A DNA stretch of 64,000 bases, from assembly GCA_949286215.1 (NCBI GenBank), contig CASDYX010000002.1:1-64000 (forward strand). Direction: 5' to 3'. Position 1 is the first letter of the stretch; every line of letters begins with the position of its first letter. This document shows positions 45,985 to 55,125 of the stretch, piece by piece. The stretch comes from an uncultured Pseudomonadota bacterium (lineage in GTDB: Bacteria > Pseudomonadota > Alphaproteobacteria > RF32 > CAG-239). The notes under the pieces are model-generated. The model worked only from the letters and a program-made list of their open reading frames with translations, was not told the origin of the DNA and made no database searches. Position numbers and translations under genes: made by a program.

Positions 45985-47472
45985 GTGTTGGCATTTGCAT
46001 TTTTTGCAGCAGTTTTTTCCACCTTAACGTGGCTGATTTATATTGTAATGTACATCAATGATAAGCTAGGAGGTGCCAGTTTTGCCCAACTCGGGTTATT
46101 GGATTTGTCGCTCTATGTGGCAATTGCAGTTTTCCCTATCCTTATTTTATGGATGATTTTTGGCTATATTAATCAATATCTTAGCTTTGCCCATATCAGC
46201 CAAAACTCAAAAATTCTTTACCAGCAACTGAAAAAAAATTTGGATTACACCGATTTAATCGCCAGAATCTTACTTGAGGCCGAACAAGAAGTAAAAAACA
46301 GCTTTATCTTAAATAAATTTGAATTGTTTATTGCCGATATGAATGAATTATTGGCGGAAACCATTCAGCGCGGTGCTTTGGCTTCGTCCGAACAAGTTGA
46401 CCGCTTGTGGCATAAAGTGAAAGACGGTGCAAAATGGGCTTTCGGAAAGGTTATTATTGAAGTCAGTGCCAATCAGCCGAATTTTGCCCCCAGATTGGTA
46501 GCAAAAGCTCAAAATGATTCCGTGTTAGGCGGGACAATTTTGGAATTTTGCGCCAGATACCAAAACTTACTTAATATCTTAGAAAAACACGATAAGGAAA
46601 AAGTCTTTTTATCGGTGATTGAGACCGGCGTTTACGGTAAGGTTTATTCCATTTTGGCTCCGCTTGGAGAACAAATAAGACGGGCAAGAATCGATTTAAG
46701 CGAAGAAAGCAGTATTAAAGTTCACCCTGCTCCCAGAATTGAGCCGGAAAGAATTGAGCCAATGAGCGAAGAAAAATCCCTTGATATCGCTTCTAGCTCT
46801 GAAAGTCCTTTGAGACAAGTTTCCAGCTCATCTTTGGAGAACGTACAGCAAAATGCTAATGCTAATTTTGTATCAGAGGCACATAAAAAAATTAAGAATA
46901 TCTTTAATCCTTTCAGGTCTCGTAACTTTTTTGCTAAAAATACTATTGAAGAAGATATTACGGATAATGAATCCGAAGATAAAGACCCGTTTTCTATGGC
47001 GTTGGAGAGAAGTTTCGGTTTCCCTAATGAAGACGATGAAAAAAGCGAGCCTCAATTTGAGAACTATACATCCGAGACAAGTGAGCCTGATGAATTTAAG
47101 GTGTATCGGTTTAGTGATACTAAAGAAGACGAAGGAATGCCCGCCTTGAATATTCAGTCCAAAGAGGAAAGTGAAAAAACAAAGACTTCCATATCGAGCG
47201 AATCTCCTTTTGTGAGGACTTCTCTTTCGCGCTTTGACGAAGATGGAATCGGCTTTACCAATACTCAAAAAGCTCTTAATTCGCTCAAAAAAGAATGGCA
47301 AGAAATGAAAAGCGCAAGTGAGCCTAAACTCTCTCGTCCTGCGCCTGATTTTTTGCGCCGTGAACCGGTGATAAGCGACCCTCAACGCTCTCAAAAATCA
47401 CCCATTAAAGATGATGATTACGCCTATCCTTTCGGCGGGTGGAGTGATGCGGATAATTATAGCCAGAAATAA
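45985..47472 (+). CDS. Two-pass membrane protein with long acidic cytoplasmic tail
   Basis: 495 aa from GTG 45985, which has GGAGG 6 nt upstream. Transmembrane segments lie at about 2-22 and 42-62; then a predicted helical domain (residues 75-230) and a long serine/glutamate-rich, low-complexity tail ending in [15 protein letters not shown]. The yejA-like gene starts inside its last 26 bp, indicating coupling. I do not recognise a family; it may be specific to these bacteria. Confidence 0.75.
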   Translation: MLAFAFFAAVFSTLTWLIYIVMYINDKLGGASFAQLGLLDLSLYVAIAVFPILILWMIFGYINQYLSFAHISQNSKILYQQLKKNLDYTDLIARILLEAEQEVKNSFILNKFELFIADMNELLAETIQRGALASSEQVDRLWHKVKDGAKWAFGKVIIEVSANQPNFAPRLVAKAQNDSVLGGTILEFCARYQNLLNILEKHDKEKVFLSVIETGVYGKVYSILAPLGEQIRRARIDLSEESSIKVHPAPRIEPERIEPMSEEKSLDIASSSESPLRQVSSSSLENVQQNANANFVSEAHKKIKNIFNPFRSRNFFAKNTIEEDITDNESEDKDPFSMALERSFGFPNEDDEKSEPQFENYTSETSEPDEFKVYRFSDTKEDEGMPALNIQSKEESEKTKTSISSESPFVRTSLSRFDEDGIGFTNTQKALNSLKKEWQEMKSASEPKLSRPAPDFLRREPVISDPQRSQKSPIKDDDYAYPFGGWSDADNYSQK

Positions 47473-49279
47473 AATTATCGCCTTTTGTTTGGGAGCGGTT
47501 TTGGGGTGTGTCTGTACGACTGCAGAGGCAAAAATTTATCATTCCATTTCGGTTTACGGAACACCTAAATACAAACAAGGTTTTGAGCATTTTAACTATA
47601 CTGACCCGAAAGCCCTCAAGGGCGGGAGAATCGTTATGCCCGAATATGGCGGATTTGACAATTTTAACCCTTATATTTTTAAAGGTAATCCTACACCGCA
47701 AGTGGCAAATTTGACAATGGACAGCTTAGGCGTCGTCAGTGTCGATGACCCTTATTCAGCCTATCCGTTACTGGCAAAGGCTTTTGATTTGCCTGATGAT
47801 AAGTCATACGTTGGTTTTATTTTAGATGGACGAGCCAAATTTCATGACGGCTCACCGGTTACGGCCGATGATGTGATTTTTAGCTTTAACTCTTTGATTG
47901 AAAAAGGGCAGCCCTTGTACAAAGTATATTATGCCGATGTGGAACGGGTTGAAAAAATAAGTCCTAAAGAAGTCCGTTTTCATTTTCGTAAAGGCTCAAA
48001 CAATCGTGAACTACCGCTCATTTTGGCGCAGATGAAAATTTATTCCGCAAAAAATTGGGATGGGAAAGATTTCAGCAAACCGACACTTGAAATTCCTTTA
48101 GGGAGCGGACCTTATAAATTAGATAAATTCGAGCAAGGAAAATATCTGCTTTTTCGCCGTGCGCCCGACTACTGGGGAAAAGATTTACCAGTTAACAAAG
48201 GGTTTTATAACTTTGATGAAATAAGGTTTGATTTTTACCAAGACACGACCGTTACTTTGCAAGCGCTGTTTGCGGGAAGCATAGACGTGCGCGAAGAATA
48301 TATCGCTAAAATTTGGGTCAGCGGTTACGATAACAATTTGGTTAAGAGCGGCAAAATCATCAAAGAAAATATGGCACACAACAATGCCGCTATTTTGCAA
48401 ATGTTTGCTTTTAACGTCCGCAAGGAAATGTTTCAAGATAGGCGTGTTCGAGAAGCGATTGCCCTTGCTTTTAACTTTGATTGGGCGAATGACAAACTGT
48501 TTTACAATCAATACAGCCGGATTTACAGCTATTTTACCAATACGGGAATGGAAGCAACCGGTTTACCTCAAGGAAAAGAGCTGGAAATTCTAAACAAATA
48601 TAAAAACAAACTCCCTCAATCCGTGTTTGGAAAAGCACCCCAAAACCCAAGCCACAAAGACTTTAAGGAAACGAGACAAAAGCTCAAAGAAGCGGTGAAA
48701 CTCTTAAACGAGGCGGGATATGACTTTGTAAATGGTAAGATGACCAATCTTAAAACCGGTCAGCCACTTGAATTTGAGGTTTTGAGCAACTCGGCCAACG
48801 GCAGCACTTTTACGCGTGTGATGTTACCTTTTATCAATAACTTGGCAAAAATAGGCATTAAGCTCACGTTTCGCAATTTGGAAATAAATATCTTTAAAAA
48901 CCGGTTGGATAACTTTGATTTTGATATGGCGATTTTGTCTTTCGGCATTAGCCGAATGCCTGGGAATGAGCAAGCCGAAATGTGGGGCAGTAAATCTGCC
49001 AATATCAAAGGCAGCTATAATATGATCGGCATTCAAAATGAAGTGGTTGATGAATTAATCAAAGGGCTTATTACCGCGCAGGACAAAGAAAGTTATGAGG
49101 CTTTTGTAAAAGCATTGGACAGAGTGTTATTAAATGAGACTTATATGATTCCACAATGGTATTCCCCTTATCAAAGAGTGGCATATCATGACAAGTTTGT
49201 TCACCCCCAAACGAGTGAAAAAGTAGGCTTTCAGCCCCTAACCTGGTGGGCAAAGCCTAAAAAGAATAAGGATAAATAA
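47447..49279 (+). CDS. YejA-like extracellular solute-binding protein, family 5
   Basis: 610 aa from ATG 47447 (GGAG upstream). Signal peptide 1-28 ends in TTAEA. SBP-5 features include [52 protein letters not shown] and [11 protein letters not shown]. Such proteins bind oligopeptides or antimicrobial peptides in the periplasm for an ABC importer. Its stop overlaps the permease start (TAATG). Confidence 0.88.
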   Translation: MRIIIARNKIIAFCLGAVLGCVCTTAEAKIYHSISVYGTPKYKQGFEHFNYTDPKALKGGRIVMPEYGGFDNFNPYIFKGNPTPQVANLTMDSLGVVSVDDPYSAYPLLAKAFDLPDDKSYVGFILDGRAKFHDGSPVTADDVIFSFNSLIEKGQPLYKVYYADVERVEKISPKEVRFHFRKGSNNRELPLILAQMKIYSAKNWDGKDFSKPTLEIPLGSGPYKLDKFEQGKYLLFRRAPDYWGKDLPVNKGFYNFDEIRFDFYQDTTVTLQALFAGSIDVREEYIAKIWVSGYDNNLVKSGKIIKENMAHNNAAILQMFAFNVRKEMFQDRRVREAIALAFNFDWANDKLFYNQYSRIYSYFTNTGMEATGLPQGKELEILNKYKNKLPQSVFGKAPQNPSHKDFKETRQKLKEAVKLLNEAGYDFVNGKMTNLKTGQPLEFEVLSNSANGSTFTRVMLPFINNLAKIGIKLTFRNLEINIFKNRLDNFDFDMAILSFGISRMPGNEQAEMWGSKSANIKGSYNMIGIQNEVVDELIKGLITAQDKESYEAFVKALDRVLLNETYMIPQWYSPYQRVAYHDKFVHPQTSEKVGFQPLTWWAKPKKNKDK

Positions 49280-50358
49280 TGAGAAGTTACATTATCAAAC
49301 GTTTGCTCCTAATTCCTTTTACCTTGCTTGGGATTATCACAATTAACTTTTTGATTGTGCAATTGGCTCCGGGCGGGCCGATTGAGCATACTTTGGCAAA
49401 ATACAGAGGGTTTAACGTTGATGCAAAGTCTCAGTTTTCTTCCACCGCGGCGGTTAACATGAATCAATCAGCCTCGCGCTACCAAGGGGCGCAAGGCGTG
49501 CCGGAAGATTTAATCAAAGAATTGGAAAAACAATTCGGGTTTGATAAGCCCTTGCATGAGCGCTATTTCAAGATGTTGGCAGATTATGCGCGTTTTGATT
49601 TCGGCAAAAGCTATTATCAGGACAAAGCCGTCGGAACTCTCATTTTAGAACGCATGCCGGTTTCGATTTCTTTAGGTCTATGGTCAACTTTGATTATTTA
49701 TTTGATTGCTATTCCTTTAGGTATCAAAAAAGCCGTAAAAGACGGGACTGGGTTTGATATGTGGACATCCGTGGCGGTGATTATCGGCGCGGCTATTCCG
49801 GTGTTTTTGTTTGCGGTGTTTTTAATTGTGTTTTTTGCCGGCGGCACTTATCTACATTGGTTTCCTTTGCGAGGATTAACCTCAGACAACTGGGAGCAAC
49901 TTTCAACTTTTGGCAAAATTATTGATTACTTCTGGCACATTACTCTGCCGGTTACAGCTTTGGTTATCGGCGGTTTTGCCAGTTTAACCATGCTTACCAA
50001 AAACTCGTTTTTAGATGAAATCAATAAACCTTACGTTTTGACGGCTCGCGCTAAAGGATTGAGCGAGAATCGGGTTTTATACGGACATATATTCCGCAAT
50101 GCCATGCTGATTGTTTCGGCCGGTTTCCCTGCCCTATTGATTAAAATGCTGTTTACGGGTTCGCTCTTAATTGAAGTGATTTTCTCACTTAACGGTATGG
50201 GCTTGCTCGGGTATGAGGCGATTATGTCGCGCGACTATCCGGTTATTTTCGGTACGGTCTATATCTTTGCTTTGCTGGGACTTATTCTCAAGCTCATGAG
50301 CGATATTATTTACTCTTTAATTGACCCAAGGATTAATTTCTCCGCTGCCAACAACTGA
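49279..50358 (+). CDS. YejB-like ABC transporter permease
   Basis: 359 aa. The N-terminus [19 protein letters not shown] is typical of DppB/YejB permeases; six membrane segments; the EAA loop is at about 250-275 ([19 protein letters not shown]). An inserted periplasmic segment (residues 38-85) is characteristic of YejB. The second permease YejE and the ATPase YejF, which normally follow, are missing: 77 bp downstream begins the prepilin promoter region. Confidence 0.88.
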   Translation: MRSYIIKRLLLIPFTLLGIITINFLIVQLAPGGPIEHTLAKYRGFNVDAKSQFSSTAAVNMNQSASRYQGAQGVPEDLIKELEKQFGFDKPLHERYFKMLADYARFDFGKSYYQDKAVGTLILERMPVSISLGLWSTLIIYLIAIPLGIKKAVKDGTGFDMWTSVAVIIGAAIPVFLFAVFLIVFFAGGTYLHWFPLRGLTSDNWEQLSTFGKIIDYFWHITLPVTALVIGGFASLTMLTKNSFLDEINKPYVLTARAKGLSENRVLYGHIFRNAMLIVSAGFPALLIKMLFTGSLLIEVIFSLNGMGLLGYEAIMSRDYPVIFGTVYIFALLGLILKLMSDIIYSLIDPRINFSAANN

Positions 50359-50418
50359 ATTGTTACAGTTTTATGACTTTAGTTATATCGCTGACAAAAT
50401 TTATGACTAAAGCCAGAA

Positions 50419-50446
50419 TTGTAATAAAATATTAACTTGTTATACT
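50419..50446 (+). promoter_or_regulatory. Candidate sigma-70 promoter of the prepilin gene
   Basis: TTGTAA and TATACT separated by 16 bp, about 35 bp upstream of the prepilin start; the leader then contains TTAGGAG. Confidence 0.65.
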
Positions 50447-50481
50447 TAAACTATGATGCAGTTAGATTTAGGAGAAAGAAA

Positions 50482-51108
50482 ATGGTTAACTTACTTAACA
50501 AAAATGAACAATCCGGTCGTTCCATGGTGGAAATGCTCGGCGTGCTCGCGATTATCGGCGTTTTGTCCGTTGGTGGTATCGCCGGTTATTCAAAGGCTAT
50601 GACAAAATTTAAAATCACTAAAACATTCGACCAAGTTTCAATGATGGTGGCTAATATTCGTACGCTTTATTCCGGTCAAAGAAACTATGACGGTTTGGCA
50701 ACCAATATTGCTATGGATATGGGTGTGGTTCCGGCCGAAATGGAAGGCGCAACTGCTGGTACATTAGTTAATGCATTCCAAGGTTCTGTTACTTTAGGTT
50801 CAGCTGACTATAACGGTCAAGGTGATGCTTGTTTCTATGTTTCTTACGGTGCAATGGGTCGTGAAGCTTGCGTACAAATCGTTACCTCTGACTGGGGTTC
50901 TGGCGCATCTTCAGGTTTCGTTGGTTTAACTGTCGATAGTGGTACGACTGGTGTTGATGCCGCTGCTGTTCCAGCTGTTAATGATAATACAACAGCTGCC
51001 GGTGCTTCAAGCTGGGGTAACTTAAACTTGCCGGTTAGCCCGTCAGATGCTGCAACAGCTTGCCAATGTACAAATGACCAATGTGCAATTACTTGGTACT
51101 ATATGTAA
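50482..51108 (+). CDS. Type IV prepilin-like protein
   Basis: 208 aa from the ATG at 50482 (TTAGGAG upstream). A class III signal GRSMVEMLGVLAIIGVL has the prepilin peptidase site after Gly12 and Glu at +5, then a hydrophobic helix. The rest is low in charged residues and rich in Gly, Ala, Thr and Asn, with cysteines in ACFYVSYGAMGREACVQ and a terminal CQCTNDQC region, as in type IVb pilins. No assembly ATPase, platform protein or peptidase gene is nearby. Flanked by its own promoter and terminator, it is a single-gene unit. Confidence 0.82.
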   Translation: MVNLLNKNEQSGRSMVEMLGVLAIIGVLSVGGIAGYSKAMTKFKITKTFDQVSMMVANIRTLYSGQRNYDGLATNIAMDMGVVPAEMEGATAGTLVNAFQGSVTLGSADYNGQGDACFYVSYGAMGREACVQIVTSDWGSGASSGFVGLTVDSGTTGVDAAAVPAVNDNTTAAGASSWGNLNLPVSPSDAATACQCTNDQCAITWYYM

Positions 51109-51125
51109 TATCTACTTAACAACGA

Positions 51126-51156
51126 AAAACTCCGGTGTAACGCCGGAGTTTTTTTA
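51126..51156 (+). terminator. Terminator after the prepilin gene
   Basis: AACTCCGG-TGTAACG-CCGGAGTT followed by TTTTT. Confidence 0.9.
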
Positions 51157-51170
51157 TGTCTTAAGCTCAA

Positions 51171-51203
51171 AAAAAATCCCGCTTAAACAAAGCGGGATTT
51201 TTT
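51171..51203. terminator. Terminator after serS
   Basis: AAATCCCGCTT-AAACA-AAGCGGGATTT with A/T runs on both sides, facing the minus-strand serS. Confidence 0.9.
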
Positions 51204-51217
51204 ATCATTCTTTTCGC

Positions 51218-52498
51218 TTAGGCGTTTTTACCAATCTTTGTTTTTCCACCCAGATAAGGACGGAGTTTTTCCGGAATATTGACCGTGCCATCAGCGTTTT
51301 GGTGATTTTCAATAAACGGAACTAATGCGCGCGGGGTGGCAATACCGGTATTATTCAGAGTGTGAACATATTTTACCTTGCCATCGGCATTGTCACGATA
51401 ACGCAAATTGGTACGTCTGGCTTGCCAATCCGTAATGTTTGAGCAAGAGTGTGTTTCACGATAGCAATTTTGAGACGGAACCCATGCCTCCAAGTCATAT
51501 TGGCGATATTTCGGAGCGCCCATATCACCGGTGCAGATATCCAAAACTTGATAAGGCAATTCCAAATCTTGTAAAACTTCCTCAGAAATAGCGAGCAATT
51601 TTTGGTGCCATTTTTCGCTCTCAGCAATATCATTCTTACAGATAACAAATTGTTCGGTTTTCATAAATTGGTGAACACGAACCAAACCTCTGGTATCTTT
51701 ACCTGCCGCACCAGCCTCACGACGGAAGCAAGGAGAAAATCCGGCATAAAGAATCGGCAATTCGTTTTCAGATAAAATTTCATCTGCACGCAAAGAGTTC
51801 AAAATAAGCTCGGCCGTGCCTGACAAATATAAGTCATCTGCAGGCATATAGTAAATTTCATCACGAGAAAACGGCAAGTAACCTTGACCATACAGCGGGC
51901 GCTCTTTAGAAAGAGCCGGAACGGTAATAACCGTAAAGCCATGAGAACGTAACTTATCCAAGACCATCATGTGAATGGCTAATTCCAGCTGAGCGAGGTC
52001 ATTCTTAATGGCATAAGTGCGAGAGCCTGATACTTTGGCAATGCGCTCCATTTCGCTCCAATCATTGATTTCCATCAACTCAATATGGTCTTTGGGCGTA
52101 AAGTCAAAAGTACGCGGTGTGCCTACTTTGCGAATGACTACATTATGCGTGTCATCAGGACCATCAGGACAATCCGGACTTGGGTAGTTTGGGAGACGTA
52201 ACATCATATCATTGAACTTGGCTTCCAATACACTCAGTTCTTCTTGCTCTTTTTTTAGCTCCTCACCTAATTCCTTACTCTTGGCAATGATGCTCGGACG
52301 CTCTTCAGCTGAGGCTGATTTAATAGAGTTGCTGAGTTTATTTTTGGTCTCTGCCAAAGCCTGAGATGAGGTTTTGAGTTTGTTCATCTCCAGATACGAG
52401 GATATTAAACTATCGATGTTTTCTGAAGGGAAACCCTTTCTGGCTAGAGATTTTTTGACTGTATCCGTATTATCGATAATATATTTAATATCCAACAT
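51218..52498 (-). CDS. serS: Seryl-tRNA synthetase
   Basis: 426 aa. The N-terminal antiparallel coiled coil (about 30-105) binds the long arm of tRNA-Ser. Class II motifs are CFRREAGAAGKDTRGLVRVH (motif 2) and NNTGIATPRALVPFIENHQ (motif 3). No T-box or other leader is visible upstream. Confidence 0.96.
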   Translation of the reverse strand: MLDIKYIIDNTDTVKKSLARKGFPSENIDSLISSYLEMNKLKTSSQALAETKNKLSNSIKSASAEERPSIIAKSKELGEELKKEQEELSVLEAKFNDMMLRLPNYPSPDCPDGPDDTHNVVIRKVGTPRTFDFTPKDHIELMEINDWSEMERIAKVSGSRTYAIKNDLAQLELAIHMMVLDKLRSHGFTVITVPALSKERPLYGQGYLPFSRDEIYYMPADDLYLSGTAELILNSLRADEILSENELPILYAGFSPCFRREAGAAGKDTRGLVRVHQFMKTEQFVICKNDIAESEKWHQKLLAISEEVLQDLELPYQVLDICTGDMGAPKYRQYDLEAWVPSQNCYRETHSCSNITDWQARRTNLRYRDNADGKVKYVHTLNNTGIATPRALVPFIENHQNADGTVNIPEKLRPYLGGKTKIGKNA

Positions 52499-52616
52499 TG
52501 TATTTGTCCTATTTTCCTTTAATCAGGGGTTATTCATTATTTGTTAACGATTATCAGACTAATCATTTTTTTTACAATTACAATAAAAAAATTCAAGAAT
52601 ACTCTCGAATCTGCAT

Positions 52617-52650
52617 AAAAAAACCGCTCAGTTTTTAGACCAAGCGGTTT
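52617..52650. terminator. Terminator after the META lipoprotein gene
   Basis: AAACCGCT/AGCGGTTT; on the minus strand a T run follows. Confidence 0.8.
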
Positions 52651-52668
52651 AGGATTGTATTTTTATAC

Positions 52669-53067
52669 TTATTCTGCAACAGTGCCGGTTTCTTCAAAAG
52701 TTAAACTTTTACCGTCTGAGGAATTCAGAATTAATTTTTTTCCTTCTAATTTATAAGATTTGACATCAGCCAAGAATTGCAAATATTCTTGTTCGGCTTT
52801 CATGAGAGGTTCAGGACCTGCCATCATTGTGGCTCCCGCCGGACCAAATGAAAGATTTTCACCTTCCAAAGTATAAGCGCCAAAGTAATTGTTAACCGCA
52901 GACTTGCCAAAATAGCGATTTTCTTTACCATCAAAACCTAGTGAGATTTCGGCATTATTGGGGGCTTGAGTTAGCTTATATTCTTTGCCAACAAAGCTAT
53001 TTTGCTCCTGTGACGAACAAGCGCCAAACAATAAGACTGCAGCCAGCAAGCTCAAAATTTTAGACAT
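52669..53067 (-). CDS. META-domain lipoprotein (HslJ-like)
   Basis: 132 aa from the ATG at 53067 (AAGGAG upstream). The signal peptide ends in LFGAC (lipobox). The body matches the META domain: FVGKEYKLTQAP, ISLGFDGKENRYFGKSAVNN, YTLEGENLSFG and SYKLEGKKLILNS. The fold is known from HslJ, linked to novobiocin resistance and envelope stress; exact role unknown. Confidence 0.87.
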   Translation of the reverse strand: MSKILSLLAAVLLFGACSSQEQNSFVGKEYKLTQAPNNAEISLGFDGKENRYFGKSAVNNYFGAYTLEGENLSFGPAGATMMAGPEPLMKAEQEYLQFLADVKSYKLEGKKLILNSSDGKSLTFEETGTVAE

Positions 53068-53159
53068 GATCTTCTCCTTATTGATTGTTAATTTATGCAA
53101 AGAATATACTTTTTGGAAAAAATTACCAATATAAATTTTGTTTTACTCAACATTATCAG

Positions 53160-53262
53160 TAAAACAACTCAAAGGGACACCTAATCTGAAATCAGGTGCC
53201 CCTCGGTACTTAGCTTGCAGACATTGTAAATTTGCACATGAACTGCCCAAGAGATATATGTC
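53160..53262 (-). ncRNA. Candidate small structured RNA (minus strand)
   Basis: In the 316 bp between the META lipoprotein gene and tRNA-Thr, the minus strand shows two hairpins in a row: CTTG..CAG/CTG-CAAG (53214-53253), then AGGTG/CACCT with flanking GGG/CCC (53174-53202), ending in T-rich sequence like a terminator. No gene reads into it. It is not a clear match to 6S, SRP or tmRNA. Speculative. Confidence 0.3.
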
Positions 53263-53341
53263 TATTTTGCTTAAATTAAAGGTCTGAAATTTAAAATTTC
53301 AAAAAAAATAAAAAATAATCAACTTTCGTGAAAAATTCCCC

Positions 53342-53370
53342 TTGATTTTTTGAAAAATGCCGTGTATGTT
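53342..53370 (+). promoter_or_regulatory. Promoter of tRNA-Thr
   Basis: TTGATT and TATGTT separated by 17 bp, with the tRNA starting 13 bp after the -10 element. Confidence 0.7.
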
Positions 53371-53383
53371 ACCTAGCGTTGTC

Positions 53384-53458
53384 GCCGCTGTAGCTCAGTG
53401 GTAGAGCACGTCATTGGTAATGACGGGGTCGCAAGTCCGATTCTTGCCAGCGGCACCA
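53384..53458 (+). tRNA. tRNA-Thr (anticodon GGT)
   Basis: Complete cloverleaf: acceptor GCCGCTG/CAGCGGC, D arm with GCTCAGTGGTAGAGC, anticodon stem CGTCA/TGACG with loop TTGGTAA, T stem GCAAG/CTTGC with loop TCCGATT, and encoded ACCA end. The 3' end is repeated at 53650-53668 and, decayed, at 55126-55184, which indicates use as an integration site. Confidence 0.97.
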
Positions 53459-53460
53459 TT

Positions 53461-53498
53461 AAAAAAAGGCCTCCCATTTGCGGAGGCTTTTTTTTAAT
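53461..53498 (+). terminator. Terminator of tRNA-Thr
   Basis: GCCTCC-CATTTGC-GGAGGC followed by eight T. The same hairpin, with single-base deletions, recurs at 55162-55184 next to a decayed tRNA end. Confidence 0.9.
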
Positions 53499-53517
53499 AG
53501 TAATGTTGCAGGGACGG

Positions 53518-53640
53518 ACTTGCGGGGGCAACGCAAGTGCGGAGCGGATAGTTGGTAAAAACGAGTGTTGAGCTTTAGCTTTACGCTTAGCGAGACACGA
53601 AGTTTGAACCTTACGACGCGAGGAGGACCCGCTTAGCGGG
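53518..53640. repeat. GC-richer hairpin-rich segment inside the tRNA islet
   Basis: The 458 bp between tRNA-Thr and the HExxH gene hold ACTTGCG/CGCAAGT (53518-53538), a CGCTTAGCG palindrome near 53584, and CCCGC-TTA-GCGGG (53628-53640). It is visibly richer in G+C than its surroundings and has no credible coding sequence. It may be a structured repeat brought in with the insertion. Confidence 0.45.
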
Positions 53641-53649
53641 AGTACCCAA

Positions 53650-53668
53650 TCTTGCCAGCGGCACCATT
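53650..53668 (+). repeat. att-like copy of the tRNA-Thr 3' end (copy B)
   Basis: Nineteen bases identical to the tRNA 3' end (TCTTGCCAGCGGCACCATT) lie about 200 bp downstream of it; the T-stem partner is missing, so it is not a second tRNA. Confidence 0.85.
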
Positions 53669-53677
53669 TTTGATAAT

Positions 53678-53700
53678 GCACCGTTAAAGGTGCTTTTTTT
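53678..53700 (+). terminator. Terminator following the copy B tRNA end
   Basis: GCACC-GTTAAA-GGTGC with seven T. Confidence 0.8.
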
Positions 53701-53816
53701 GTATGTTTTCCAAGGCTTTCATAAAGTCCGATTTAGACGGTTTTAAAAAAGCAAATTTTAGCAACTGAAAATAAGCATAATAACATATTCACTTTTCTTC
53801 ATTAATGAGGTATTAT

Positions 53817-53960
53817 ATGAATATATTGGTTACTCCTAACACTTTGAAAAATTTTATTTTTCTATTATTATGGAATAAAAAAACGCATAAATTATTGCCT
53901 TTTAGGAAATCTAGATATGGAACAAAGCCAAGATACAAATTCTATAAAATTTACAAGTAA
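53817..53960 (+). CDS. Possible small basic protein overlapping the HExxH gene
   Basis: 47 codons starting at ATG 53817 with GAGG 6 nt upstream. The product has a short hydrophobic centre (FIFLLLW) and a strongly basic C-terminus (about 14 Lys/Arg). It ends 44 bp inside the HExxH gene in another frame. It could be a leader for coupled translation, a small toxin-like peptide, or chance. Confidence 0.35.
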   Translation: MNILVTPNTLKNFIFLLLWNKKTHKLLPFRKSRYGTKPRYKFYKIYK

Positions 53961-55080
53961 TCCACTGTATAGCTTTTATGGATTATACCGTAATTGTATG
54001 CAAAATCCAGAAATGGCAAAAAATGCAATAGAAGGCTTTGAAGACGAAAGATTAAATCGTCTAATGGAAATAATTCCTGAAAAAGGAACAAACGCAAGAA
54101 TAAAATCAGATTTAATTCATAAACAAATAGGAAAGTTCAATATTTCTGATTATGATGGCTTCAAGAATTTGATGTTAAAACATCTATCTTCTCAAGAAGT
54201 GGAGATGTTTGACAAGATTTTAAAACCTGCATTTGAGGCATATTCTTCTTTTTATGATAAAAATAAAGAAATTATTGATCAAAATATTGAAGCAATGAAT
54301 TCAGCCCAATCTGTTTACCAAAACGATTTAAGTAACTTATATAAGTGTTTTTCTATTCCTAAAGATAAACAATGTTGTTGTTATTTAAATCCGTTTCCCA
54401 AAAATAAAATAATGGACGGAATATCTAATTCAGAGAATGTAAGTATGGATTATTCTTTAACTAAAAACGAAGTTTCTGATAATTATATTGAAAATTCAAA
54501 TATATTAAAAAGAAAAGCTTCTACCCCTTTCCACGAAACGACTCATTTTCTTTTTTTTAACTCTCAATTCAAAAAAGATATAGAAAATGAAACCTCCCCA
54601 CAAATGAAAAGATTAGTTGATAGTGTTATCAAAAGTTTTGAAAAAAATGGAATTCAAAATAACAAGTTTAATAGAGAACAAATGAAAGTTTTTGCAATTG
54701 GCGCAATTAATGAAGCTTTTGCAGCTTGCTCGACAGCTTTATACAATGAAAAAACTATGGGGGCACCGGTGACAAATGAAAATGAGTGGTATCATGGCTG
54801 GAAGCAAGCAAATGACTTAACCAAACAAATGTATCCAATGTTCAAAGAATATGTTGAACGCGGCAAGCCGTTTGATATTGAGTTTGCTAATAAACTGAGT
54901 AATTCTATAGAAATTGAGAGATTAAAAAGTAAAGCAACTAATTCCTTTACAGAGAATAAAGCATCATTAATTGAATTACGAGGATTATCGCCAGTCACTA
55001 AAGCTCCTCATAAACCACAAGCAATAACATATAATGTCAATAACTTACAACTATATCAAAATAAAAAGCAAAATGATTAA
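53917..55080 (+). CDS. Putative zincin metallopeptidase in the tRNA-Thr islet
   Basis: 387 aa. HETTH (206-210) with a downstream NEAFAACS helix (Glu266) fits a gluzincin-type zinc site. There is no signal peptide; the protein is polar, Asn/Lys-rich and has a CCC cluster at 153-155. AT content is higher than in the core genes. It is the main gene between tRNA-Thr and the decayed tRNA copy at 55126-55184, so it was probably brought in with that insertion. No peptidase family was recognised beyond the motif; effector function is speculation. Confidence 0.6.
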   Translation: MEQSQDTNSIKFTSNPLYSFYGLYRNCMQNPEMAKNAIEGFEDERLNRLMEIIPEKGTNARIKSDLIHKQIGKFNISDYDGFKNLMLKHLSSQEVEMFDKILKPAFEAYSSFYDKNKEIIDQNIEAMNSAQSVYQNDLSNLYKCFSIPKDKQCCCYLNPFPKNKIMDGISNSENVSMDYSLTKNEVSDNYIENSNILKRKASTPFHETTHFLFFNSQFKKDIENETSPQMKRLVDSVIKSFEKNGIQNNKFNREQMKVFAIGAINEAFAACSTALYNEKTMGAPVTNENEWYHGWKQANDLTKQMYPMFKEYVERGKPFDIEFANKLSNSIEIERLKSKATNSFTENKASLIELRGLSPVTKAPHKPQAITYNVNNLQLYQNKKQND

Positions 55081-55125
55081 AGTGTTTCAATTTTCCTACT
55101 CATAGCCTTAATCATCATAAAAATT

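Noticed and set aside
53640-53668. Second tRNA-Thr gene
   Set aside because: Only the 3' 19 bases match; the T stem cannot pair and no anticodon or D arm precedes it.
53373-53681. Minus-strand open frame of about 100 codons across tRNA-Thr and its downstream copy
   Set aside because: It reads antisense through the tRNA, its terminator and the att-like copy; its open state comes from structured RNA sequence and it has no ribosome binding site.
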